Positions 1-5,777 of a stretch of 5,777 nt of DNA are shown one piece after another. The position numbers and the translations under genes are program-made. Every line of letters begins with the position of its first letter. Positions within the stretch are counted from its first letter, which is position 1. The notes under the pieces are model-generated. The model did no database searches. It was not told where the DNA came from and worked only from the letters and a program-made list of their open reading frames with translations. Source of the stretch: Deltaproteobacteria bacterium (GTDB lineage Bacteria; Desulfobacterota_B; Binatia; UBA9968); NCBI GenBank assembly GCA_005879255.1, contig VBKY01000539.1:1-5777 (forward strand). The letters run 5' to 3'.

Positions 1-1254
1 CTGGGATGCGCTGACCGCCTCGCGCAGGTTGCCGACCTCATCGGAGAGGGCGTGCAGGTCGGTCAAGGCGTCCTCGACATCGGCATAGGCGACAAGAACC
101 TGATTCACGTACGCAGCGACAGTCTGCCGAAAGCGGGCCTCGGTGGCTTCGAGATTGGCGTTGAGCCGGCCGCCTTGAAAGATGGGGAACGAGATGCTCG
201 GGGCAATCGACGCGACGGCACTGCGCCAGTTGAAGAGGCTCGAGAGGTTGGCGCTTTCAAAGCCGGCGGCGCCGGTCAGATTGAACGTGGGGTAGAAGGC
301 GGCGGTCGCGACGCCGATCTGCGCATTGGCGGCCACGACATTCTGCTCGGCCTCGGCGACGTCCGGCCGTCGCACTAGAAGCTGCGCGGGTAAGCCCGGC
401 GGCACGACTGGGGGCGAAGCCTCATGCAGCGGGTTGGGCGCGACAGTGAAAGATGGAGCCGGGCGGCCGCAGAGGATCGCCAGCGCGTGTTCCTGATCGG
501 CGCGGGCACGGGCGATGTCTCGTTGCTGCGCCAGTGTGGCCTGGAGTTGCGCCTGCGCTTGATTCACGACGATGGGGCTCACGAGTCCGCTCTTTAGCTG
601 GGCGGAGAGAATGCGGACCTGCTCCCGGTATGACGCGACGTTTTCCGTCAGTATCTGTGACTGCGCATCCAGAGCGCGAAGATTGTAGTAGAACTGGGCC
701 ACATCGGCCTCAACTGTAAGCTGGACCACTCCCAGGTCATATGCGCTCGCTGTGGCAACGGCCCGGGCAGATTCAATTGACCGGCGAATGCGGCCCCAGA
801 CATCGATCTCATACGTCAGATCCACAGGAATCAGCCAATCACTTATGGTGGTACCCCTTTGTACCCGCCTGCCCGTGATCGTGCTGTCGCGGTTCCCTGA
901 GTTGCGCTCGCGTAAGAATCTGGGATCGAGGGAGATCGTCGGGTAGAGAAAACTGCCGGCAACGCGGGCGAGCGCGCGGGCCTCGTCGATCCGGGCTACG
1001 GCCTGTCTGAGAGTTTGATTTGACGCGTGCGCGTCTTCGATGAGCTGATCGAGATCCGCATCGCCGTAGAGTCGCCACCACTCTCTCGCCATCAACGGAG
1101 CCTCTCCGCTGGCCGCCTGCGACTTGAAATCAAGCGGCTGCTCGACCGCTGGCTGCTGGTAATTCGGTCCGACCACGCAGCCTGTGCCCATGGCGCTCAC
1201 AGCCGAGAGAGCCGTAACGAAACAAAACTGTCTGACAAACTGGCGGACGTGCAC
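1..1254 (-). CDS. Outer-membrane efflux channel lipoprotein, NodT/TolC family (3' end beyond window)
   Basis: I translated this frame by hand from GTG 1254 to base 1: 418 codons with no stop, so the gene is intact here and its C-terminus, probably several tens of residues, lies outside the window. It is the exit duct of the pump, a trimeric beta-barrel with a helical periplasmic tunnel. A lipoprotein signal peptide (1-25, basic start MHVRQFVRQ, hydrophobic core to about 22) ends at C26 in GTGCVVGPNYQQP (23-35), the CxVGPxY signature of NodT-type channels, although the residue at -3 is Gly rather than Leu. Further family marks: EWWRLYGDADLDQL (58-71), VDLTYEIDVWGRIRR (144-158), PPGLPAQLLVRRPDVAEAEQ (285-304), FYPTFNLTGAAGFES (320-334) and FPIFQGGRLNANLEA (356-370), which represent both OEP repeats. 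It follows the adaptor by 7 bases. GTG 1254 gives a normal 25-residue signal peptide but has almost no Shine-Dalgarno. TTG 1302, in the same frame, has a strong one but would give a 41-residue leader. Confidence 0.93.
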   Translation of the reverse strand, partial: MHVRQFVRQFCFVTALSAVSAMGTGCVVGPNYQQPAVEQPLDFKSQAASGEAPLMAREWWRLYGDADLDQLIEDAHASNQTLRQAVARIDEARALARVAGSFLYPTISLDPRFLRERNSGNRDSTITGRRVQRGTTISDWLIPVDLTYEIDVWGRIRRSIESARAVATASAYDLGVVQLTVEADVAQFYYNLRALDAQSQILTENVASYREQVRILSAQLKSGLVSPIVVNQAQAQLQATLAQQRDIARARADQEHALAILCGRPAPSFTVAPNPLHEASPPVVPPGLPAQLLVRRPDVAEAEQNVVAANAQIGVATAAFYPTFNLTGAAGFESANLSSLFNWRSAVASIAPSISFPIFQGGRLNANLEATEARFRQTVAAYVNQVLVAYADVEDALTDLHALSDEVGNLREAVSASQ

Positions 1255-1261
1255 CCGCGGA

Positions 1262-2575
1262 TTAGCTGCCCGAAGGATTTTTAGACTCGATAGGGTTAAC
1301 AAGTTGACCCTCCTGAAGAGAGACCGTGGGCTGTTTGACGATCATTTCGTTGCCGTTAAGTCCGGCCTGAATGTCGATTGAGGTGCCGAAGTCGCGGCCG
1401 AGCGTCACCTTTTGAAAGTGCAGTTTGTTTCCCGGTCCCACAATGGCCACGCGCGTGCCCTGCGCGTCGAAGATGACCGCGGTGGCCGGAACCCGCCAGT
1501 GAGTACCGGACACCTCGATCTTAAAGCCGACATAGACGAACATGCCGGGAAGGAGCCCGTGCATCTGGTTGGGAATATCGACTTGGGTCAGCAAGGTCCG
1601 CGTGCCCGGATCGATCGCATTGGCGGTGCGCGTCACCTTTGCCGTTACAGGCTGCATGAGTCGCCCGCGGACCGTGACTTGGACGGGTAGACCGGCTTTC
1701 ACGTTCGGCGCATAAGCCTGGGGAACGTTGACGAACACGCGGAGTGCGTCAATCTGCGCGACCTCGAATAGACCGTTGGCTCCGCCAGTGACGCTGGTCG
1801 GCGCCGCAGCCGTGTTGTTTGTGGGGCTTCCTGCCGTGATCAAGGCGCCAACATCGATGTTGCGCTGGATAACCGTGCCGTTGAACGGCGCTAAGACGCG
1901 CTGAAACGAGGTCAGATCCTGCAAGCGCTGGACATTGGCTTTGTTCGATTGGACGTTGGCCTGTGCTGCGGCCACAGTGGCTTGCGCTGAACGATGCGCC
2001 GAAACGTTCTGATCGAGCAGCTGCTTGGCGACCGCCCCTTCCGCGTCCGCCGCCTCGTAACGCGCCATGGTTGTGCGCGCGAGATCGAGATTGGCCTTCT
2101 GCACATCCAGGTTCTTCTCGGACTGCTGGAGATCAGCCTGGGCCTGCTGCAGTTGCTGGTAGATCTCAGGAGACTCTATCTCTGCCAAAAGCTGGCCCGC
2201 CGTCACCTGGTCGCCGATGTCCACGTAGCGCTTTCTGACATAGCCGCTGGTCCGGGCATAGATGATCGAGTCTTGAATGGCTTGGGTCGTAGCGGCCAGT
2301 GTCAGGTCGGCGTCGGAAGCCGCCTGCGGACGGACCACATATACCCCCGGCACATTGTTTTGCGCCTTTTGGGCGGCCGCGGCCAGTTCCTGATGATTAC
2401 GTATCCGGGGAATCACACCTATTGCCAGCAGGATAAGGAACAAACCGAGCATCCCAATTGCAACATACATGACTGTTCGCGTTTGGCTTCGTTGTACAGG
2501 ACGATTCGGAGCACTCGTGTGTTCGGCCCCTTCTGACTCGGGTGTTTGAGACGGATGGTTGACTTGGTCGCTCAT
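1262..2575 (-). CDS. RND efflux periplasmic adaptor (membrane fusion protein, HlyD/AcrA-like)
   Basis: Adaptor of 437 residues that should bridge the RND permease and the outer-membrane channel in the periplasm. Order of parts: a polar cytoplasmic tail (1-33); one hydrophobic anchor (about 34-56, MYVAIGMLGLFLILLAIGVI at 36-55) preceded by arginines, so membrane-anchored rather than lipidated, with no N-terminal cysteine; first half of the lipoyl domain (about 107-137, SGYVRKRYVDIGDQVTAGQ at 110-128); an Ala/Gln-rich coiled-coil hairpin (about 138-225); second lipoyl half (RVLAPFNGTVIQRNIDVG at 226-243); a short Asn/Thr/Ala/Gly low-complexity linker (about 249-267); the beta-barrel (about 268-355, with IDPGTRT at 321-327 and GLLPGMFVYV at 340-349); and a membrane-proximal domain (about 357-427). 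At the hairpin tip R172 fits the arginine of the AcrA-type RLS channel-docking motif, but the Leu and Ser positions are A176 and A183. ATG overlaps the permease stop and is preceded by GAGGAGG. Specificity cannot be inferred. Confidence 0.96.
   Translation of the reverse strand: MSDQVNHPSQTPESEGAEHTSAPNRPVQRSQTRTVMYVAIGMLGLFLILLAIGVIPRIRNHQELAAAAQKAQNNVPGVYVVRPQAASDADLTLAATTQAIQDSIIYARTSGYVRKRYVDIGDQVTAGQLLAEIESPEIYQQLQQAQADLQQSEKNLDVQKANLDLARTTMARYEAADAEGAVAKQLLDQNVSAHRSAQATVAAAQANVQSNKANVQRLQDLTSFQRVLAPFNGTVIQRNIDVGALITAGSPTNNTAAAPTSVTGGANGLFEVAQIDALRVFVNVPQAYAPNVKAGLPVQVTVRGRLMQPVTAKVTRTANAIDPGTRTLLTQVDIPNQMHGLLPGMFVYVGFKIEVSGTHWRVPATAVIFDAQGTRVAIVGPGNKLHFQKVTLGRDFGTSIDIQAGLNGNEMIVKQPTVSLQEGQLVNPIESKNPSGS
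1292..1311 (-). repeat. Small imperfect inverted repeat over the candidate TTG start
   Basis: The mRNA strand reads AGGGTCAAC-TT-GTTAACCCT, two 9-base arms with one mismatch (C opposite A) and a 2-base apex that would open to about 4 bases in RNA. The hairpin would cover the last three Gs of the AGGAGGG site and the TTG codon. It has no U-run after it and lies inside the adaptor gene, so it is not a terminator. A role in tuning channel translation is speculative. Confidence 0.3.
1308..1314 (-). promoter_or_regulatory. Candidate Shine-Dalgarno for an alternative TTG start of the channel gene
   Basis: On the minus strand AGGAGGG lies 5 bases before TTG 1302-1300, which is in frame with the channel gene and 16 codons upstream of GTG 1254. 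It is inside the adaptor gene, where the same bases encode Gln-Glu-Gly (residues 421-423), a common sequence near the end of adaptors. The match could therefore be a by-product of the adaptor's protein sequence. It is kept as a candidate because GTG 1254 has no comparable site. Confidence 0.35.
2572..2575 (-). other. ATGA stop/start overlap between permease and adaptor
   Basis: The minus-strand bases ATGA contain both the adaptor's ATG (2575-2573) and the permease's TGA (2574-2572). Such four-base overlaps are typical of translational coupling, where a terminating ribosome restarts on the next gene. This would keep pump and adaptor in fixed proportion; the coupling itself is inferred, not shown. 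Confidence 0.9.
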
Positions 2576-5500
2576 GTCGCCTCCTCGCTATCAAAGTTCT
2601 TGGGCGGCTTGCGCCGTAGTAGACTGTAGGTCACGGGAACGAAGAATAGCGTGTAAAATGTGGCAACCAGTAGCCCGCCGATTACCGCCCGCCCGAGCGG
2701 AGCGTTTTGCTCGCCCCCTTCACCCAGACCGAGGCTCATCGGGAGCATCCCCAGCAGCATTGCTAGCGCTGTCATGAGTACTGGGCGAAGCCGCGTGCGG
2801 CCCGCAGCCAGCGCGGCGGCCCGTGCCTCGTGCCCGCCGAACTCCGGGTGACGCTGCTCGTTCGCAAACGTGATCATCAGGATGCTGTTCGATGTCGCCA
2901 CCCCGATCGCCATGATGCACCCCATTAACGCGGGTACGCTGATGGTCGTCCCGGTGACGAATAGCGCCCAGAGTATTCCGGCCAGAGCGCCTGGCAGTGC
3001 CATCAGAATAATCAGCGGATCCAGCCACGACTGGAAATTGACCGCCATCAGAAAATACACAAGCAATACGGCAAAGCAGATCCCTAGCCCGAGCTGGTAG
3101 AACGACTGATTCATACTCTGGACCTGCCCGCGGACAACGATGGAGCTGGCTTTGGAGAGCTGCCCTTTGTACTTGGCGATAATCTGGTCGACCTTATTCG
3201 AGACGGAGCCGAGGTCGGTCCCTTGGACACTGGCGTAGACGTCGAAAACCGGCTGCACGTTGTAATGGTTGAGCGACAGCGGGGTGATCGTTCGACTAAA
3301 ATCGGCCAAGTTGGTTAGTAGCTGCGGCGATGATTGGCCTGCGATCGCTATCGGCGTGCGATGCAATTCATCGAGCGACGCGACCCGCGTCTGGGGCGTC
3401 TGGACTACGACTTGGTAGCTCACGCCGTTTTGCGGGTGGAGCCAGAAATTGGTCGTCGTTGCCCCGCTGCCGGTCAGCGAGATGAGCAAGCTGTTAGCGA
3501 CATCCCGTTGTGTCAGGCCGACCTGCTGTGCGAGCGTCCGGTCGCTGTCGATCATGATCCGCGGCGCGTCGAGGATCTGTTGCACGTGCACGTCAACCGC
3601 GCCTGGGACGCCTTTGAGCTCATTGGCGATCTGTTGGGCGACCTGGAAATTCTTATCCGATTCAGCCAACGGCCCCGTTACCTGTATGTCAATCGGGGCG
3701 GGCAAGCCGAAGTTGAGGATCTGGCTCACGATATCGGCCGGCTGGGTGAAAAACTCGAGATCGGGGAACCGGCGCGGCAACTGCTCACGGAGCATCTTTA
3801 GATAGGCGGCAGTCGGGCCGTGCGTCGGATTAAGCGACACCAAGATCTCGCCATCGGCTGGTCCGACCGTGAGACTGTCGCTGAGCGCCAGGTTGATTGG
3901 GTTCGGCACGCCGATGTTGTCAACGATTGCGTTTAGCTCGCTCGGGGGGATGACTTGACGAATATAGTCCTCCGCCGGGGCCCTTACATGAAGCCGCAGC
4001 TGACCGGCATCGACGGTCGGAAAGAAGTCCCGACCGATGAACGGATAAAGACACAGCGAAACGACCGCAAAGCCGAGGAACACCGTGATTACCAGGCGCG
4101 TGCGCGCCAAGGCCCAGTCGAGCGCGCCCTCATAGGCGCGGCCGAGTCTCGAGAAGCCGGCCTCGAAAGATTCCGAGATGCGCCGGAAAAGTGACCGACG
4201 GATCGGTTGCCCCGCCTCTGGTCGCTGCTCGCGCTCGGAGTTCTGGACGGCACCGTGGCCATGCCGCGCACGTGCCTCCGGCGCGAGCAGGTACAGAACC
4301 ATAGTGGGAACGAGCGTGCGCGAGAGGAGATAGCTGGCGAGCATTGCAAATACCACAGATATTCCGAGCGGCGCGAACAGCGCCCCGCCTACACCGCCGA
4401 GAAACAGGATCGGTATGAACACGATGCAGATCGACAGGGTCGCCACGAACGCCGGCGTCGCCACCTCCGCTGCCCCATCGAGGATCGCTTGCCGCAGCGG
4501 CTTGCCCAAGTCCATCTGGCGGTGATTGTTCTCGATTTCGACCGTGGCGTCGTCGACCAGAATGCCAACGGCCAACGCCAACCCGCCGAGCGTCATTACG
4601 TTGAGACTTTGATTCAGGATGTTGAGCACGATGATGGAGGTCAGGATCGACAATGGGATCGACGTGACGACGATCACGGTGCTCCGCCAGGACCCTAGGA
4701 ACAGCAGGATCATCAGCCCCGTCAGGCAGCCGGCGATCGCCCCTTCGTGAAGGACACCGGTGACCGCCGCCCGGACGAAGACGCTCTGGTCGAATAAGAA
4801 GTCGACCTTGAGGCTTGGTGGCAGGCCTGCCAGAATCTTTGGCATCAGCTGGCGTGCCTGGTCCACCACCGTCAAAGTTGAGGCGCTGCCGTTACTCAGG
4901 ATAGGCAGCAGGGCAGAGTGGCGCCCGTCGCGCCGCACCAGGTTCGTCTGCGGCTGGAAGCCGTCGTGGACGAAGGCCACATCGCTGATATTCACCATCG
5001 CCCCATTCACGTAGCGGATGGGGATCTTATTCAAGTCGTTCAGAACCGTCGGGCTGCCATTCATCGCGATATCGTACTCGCGCGTTCCGATCTTCGCCGT
5101 GCCGGCCGGCAAGATGACGTTCTGAGTAAGGATCGAGTTGGTGACGTCTTGCGGCGACAGCCCCCGCGCGTATAGAGCGTCGGGATCGATGTCGACGTTC
5201 ACGACACGCAACTTCCCGCCGTACGGCACCGGGATAGATGAACCTGGGACGGTGACGAGCTGGGTGCGGATGAAGCTGTTGCCCAAGTCATTAAGTTCCT
5301 GCTCGGGTAGTTGATCGCTGCTCAAGCTCGCCAGCACCACCGGAACGCTGGCGGCGTTGTATTGGAGTATCAGCGGTGGAAATATCCCGGGCGGCAGTAT
5401 CCGTACGATCTGCTGCGCCTGGGCGTTTACCTGAGCGATGGCCGCCTCGATCGGCACATTGGGATGGAAGAAAAGCCGCGTGACGGCGACGCCCCGGAGC

Positions 5501-5754
5501 GCTACGGATTCGATGTGCTCGATGCCGTTCACCGTCGTGGTGAACGCACGCTCAGTCACGGTCACGATCCGATTCTGCATCTCGGTCGGGGACAGCCCCG
5601 AGAAGCTCCAGATTACGTTCACGACCGGAATGTTGATGCGGGGAAAGATGTCTACGGTCATCGTGAGGATGGACAAAATGCCCAGCACAGCGATCAACAG
5701 GGCGAGCACCACGAAGGTATAAGGACGGCGGAGCGCGAGTCGGACTATCCACAT
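2572..5754 (-). CDS. RND-family multidrug-type efflux permease (AcrB/COG0841-like inner-membrane subunit)
   Basis: Inner-membrane pump subunit of 1060 residues, a normal length for the family; expected to work as a trimer exporting a substrate in exchange for protons. Visible layout: TM1 about 11-34, ending in the family's DIFP turn (35-38); first porter half about 39-330; TM2-TM6 about 335-490, with TM2 followed by FLGSWRST (352-359); a charged cytoplasmic linker 491-550; TM7 about 553-571; second porter half from RDFFPTVDAGQ (575-585) to about 880; TM8-TM12 about 884-1046. TM4 carries GILVDDATVEIEN (397-409), with the acidic pair D401/D402 equivalent to AcrB D407/D408. TM10 reads GVATSNSIL (951-959), so S955 stands where AcrB has K940. 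TM11 has RLRP (988-991), and GEGGEQNAPLGRAVIGG (1011-1027) leads into TM12. The TM4 motif fits drug/solvent-type RND pumps better than CzcA/CusA metal pumps. The ATG start has a good Shine-Dalgarno sequence and places TM1 as expected. Compared with remembered relatives, about 14 residues appear missing after A594. First gene of the visible operon; its stop overlaps the adaptor start. Substrate unknown. Confidence 0.96.
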   Translation of the reverse strand: MWIVRLALRRPYTFVVLALLIAVLGILSILTMTVDIFPRINIPVVNVIWSFSGLSPTEMQNRIVTVTERAFTTTVNGIEHIESVALRGVAVTRLFFHPNVPIEAAIAQVNAQAQQIVRILPPGIFPPLILQYNAASVPVVLASLSSDQLPEQELNDLGNSFIRTQLVTVPGSSIPVPYGGKLRVVNVDIDPDALYARGLSPQDVTNSILTQNVILPAGTAKIGTREYDIAMNGSPTVLNDLNKIPIRYVNGAMVNISDVAFVHDGFQPQTNLVRRDGRHSALLPILSNGSASTLTVVDQARQLMPKILAGLPPSLKVDFLFDQSVFVRAAVTGVLHEGAIAGCLTGLMILLFLGSWRSTVIVVTSIPLSILTSIIVLNILNQSLNVMTLGGLALAVGILVDDATVEIENNHRQMDLGKPLRQAILDGAAEVATPAFVATLSICIVFIPILFLGGVGGALFAPLGISVVFAMLASYLLSRTLVPTMVLYLLAPEARARHGHGAVQNSEREQRPEAGQPIRRSLFRRISESFEAGFSRLGRAYEGALDWALARTRLVITVFLGFAVVSLCLYPFIGRDFFPTVDAGQLRLHVRAPAEDYIRQVIPPSELNAIVDNIGVPNPINLALSDSLTVGPADGEILVSLNPTHGPTAAYLKMLREQLPRRFPDLEFFTQPADIVSQILNFGLPAPIDIQVTGPLAESDKNFQVAQQIANELKGVPGAVDVHVQQILDAPRIMIDSDRTLAQQVGLTQRDVANSLLISLTGSGATTTNFWLHPQNGVSYQVVVQTPQTRVASLDELHRTPIAIAGQSSPQLLTNLADFSRTITPLSLNHYNVQPVFDVYASVQGTDLGSVSNKVDQIIAKYKGQLSKASSIVVRGQVQSMNQSFYQLGLGICFAVLLVYFLMAVNFQSWLDPLIILMALPGALAGILWALFVTGTTISVPALMGCIMAIGVATSNSILMITFANEQRHPEFGGHEARAAALAAGRTRLRPVLMTALAMLLGMLPMSLGLGEGGEQNAPLGRAVIGGLLVATFYTLFFVPVTYSLLRRKPPKNFDSEEAT
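2580..2586 (-). promoter_or_regulatory. Ribosome binding site of the adaptor, inside the permease 3' end
   Basis: On the minus strand GAGGAGG sits 4 bases before the adaptor ATG (2575), within the last codons of the permease (around the Glu-Glu-Ala-Thr end). It is a near-perfect anti-16S match and settles the adaptor start. Confidence 0.85.
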
Positions 5755-5760
5755 TTTCTA

Positions 5761-5769
5761 CTCCCTTCC
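5761..5769 (-). promoter_or_regulatory. Ribosome binding site of the RND permease
   Basis: On the minus strand GGAAGGGAG lies 6 bases before the permease ATG at 5754. This purine-rich Shine-Dalgarno match at normal spacing supports that start. Only 23 bases upstream of the ATG are in the window, so the promoter and any regulator gene would be further right. Confidence 0.75.
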
Positions 5770-5777
5770 AACCTTCC

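Noticed and set aside
52..946. Three short plus-strand open frames (52-378, 453-719, 752-946)
   Set aside because: They are antisense to the channel gene, whose minus-strand frame is continuous and carries many family motifs through this whole stretch.
839..1081. An 80-codon minus-strand open frame beginning with an ATG at 1081
   Set aside because: It is out of frame with the channel gene, which reads through the same bases with clear NodT-family sequence.
1182..1191. ATG at 1191 as the start of the channel gene
   Set aside because: It would leave only four residues before the lipoprotein cysteine and so remove the signal peptide.
1994..2536. A 180-codon open frame on the plus strand
   Set aside because: It lies wholly antisense to the adaptor gene, resembles no protein family I know, and is Leu/Arg-rich as expected from the reverse of a GC-rich gene.
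3334..3801. A 155-codon open frame on the plus strand, with a second overlapping frame at 3449-3805
   Set aside because: Antisense to conserved porter-domain codons of the permease; two overlapping frames in one place are a sign of GC-rich shadow frames.
4207..4698. A 163-codon open frame on the plus strand, rich in Arg, Glu, His and Asp
   Set aside because: Antisense to TM2-TM6 and the linker of the permease; its charged, low-complexity composition mirrors hydrophobic codons read backwards.
2572..5754. Classification as a heavy-metal (CzcA/CusA) RND pump
   Set aside because: TM4 has the VDDAxVxxEN pattern of drug-type pumps, and the adaptor shows no His- or Met-rich metal-binding segment.
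1..5777. Search for a new mobile, defence or RNA-based system
   Set aside because: Coding sequence of the three pump genes accounts for almost every base; no direct repeat arrays, transposase, integrase or tRNA-like structure was seen.

Overview
The window holds one gene cluster, read entirely on the minus strand, that encodes a tripartite RND-type efflux pump. In transcription order (right to left) it contains a complete inner-membrane RND permease (5754 to 2572), a complete periplasmic adaptor of the membrane fusion protein family (2575 to 1262), and a NodT/TolC-like outer-membrane channel lipoprotein (from 1254, cut off by the left edge of the window at base 1). Nearly every base is coding. 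The only non-coding DNA is the 23 bases upstream of the permease and 7 bases between adaptor and channel. No promoter, terminator, RNA gene, mobile element or CRISPR array is visible.

A pump that spans two membranes, with a lipoprotein outer-membrane channel, requires a diderm (Gram-negative type) bacterium. The DNA is clearly GC-rich. The permease-adaptor-channel order and the 'TSNSIL' type of TM10 recall loci I associate with Acidobacteria and Proteobacteria, but one operon cannot settle the phylum.

The genes are packed as an operon. Permease and adaptor overlap by four bases (ATGA), with a strong Shine-Dalgarno sequence inside the permease end. The adaptor and channel are separated by 7 bases if the channel starts at GTG 1254, or overlap if it starts at TTG 1302. 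The permease would use the proton gradient to move a substrate from the periplasm or inner-membrane outer leaflet. The adaptor, held by an N-terminal membrane anchor, bridges the periplasm, and the channel opens through the outer membrane. The substrate cannot be read from the sequence.

This is a recognisable kind of system rather than a new one. The points most worth a second look are an apparent in-frame loss of about 14 residues at the start of the permease's second porter half (PC1), the uncertain start of the channel gene with a hairpin over the alternative start, the absence of the TM10 lysine of AcrB, and a degenerate channel-docking motif in the adaptor.
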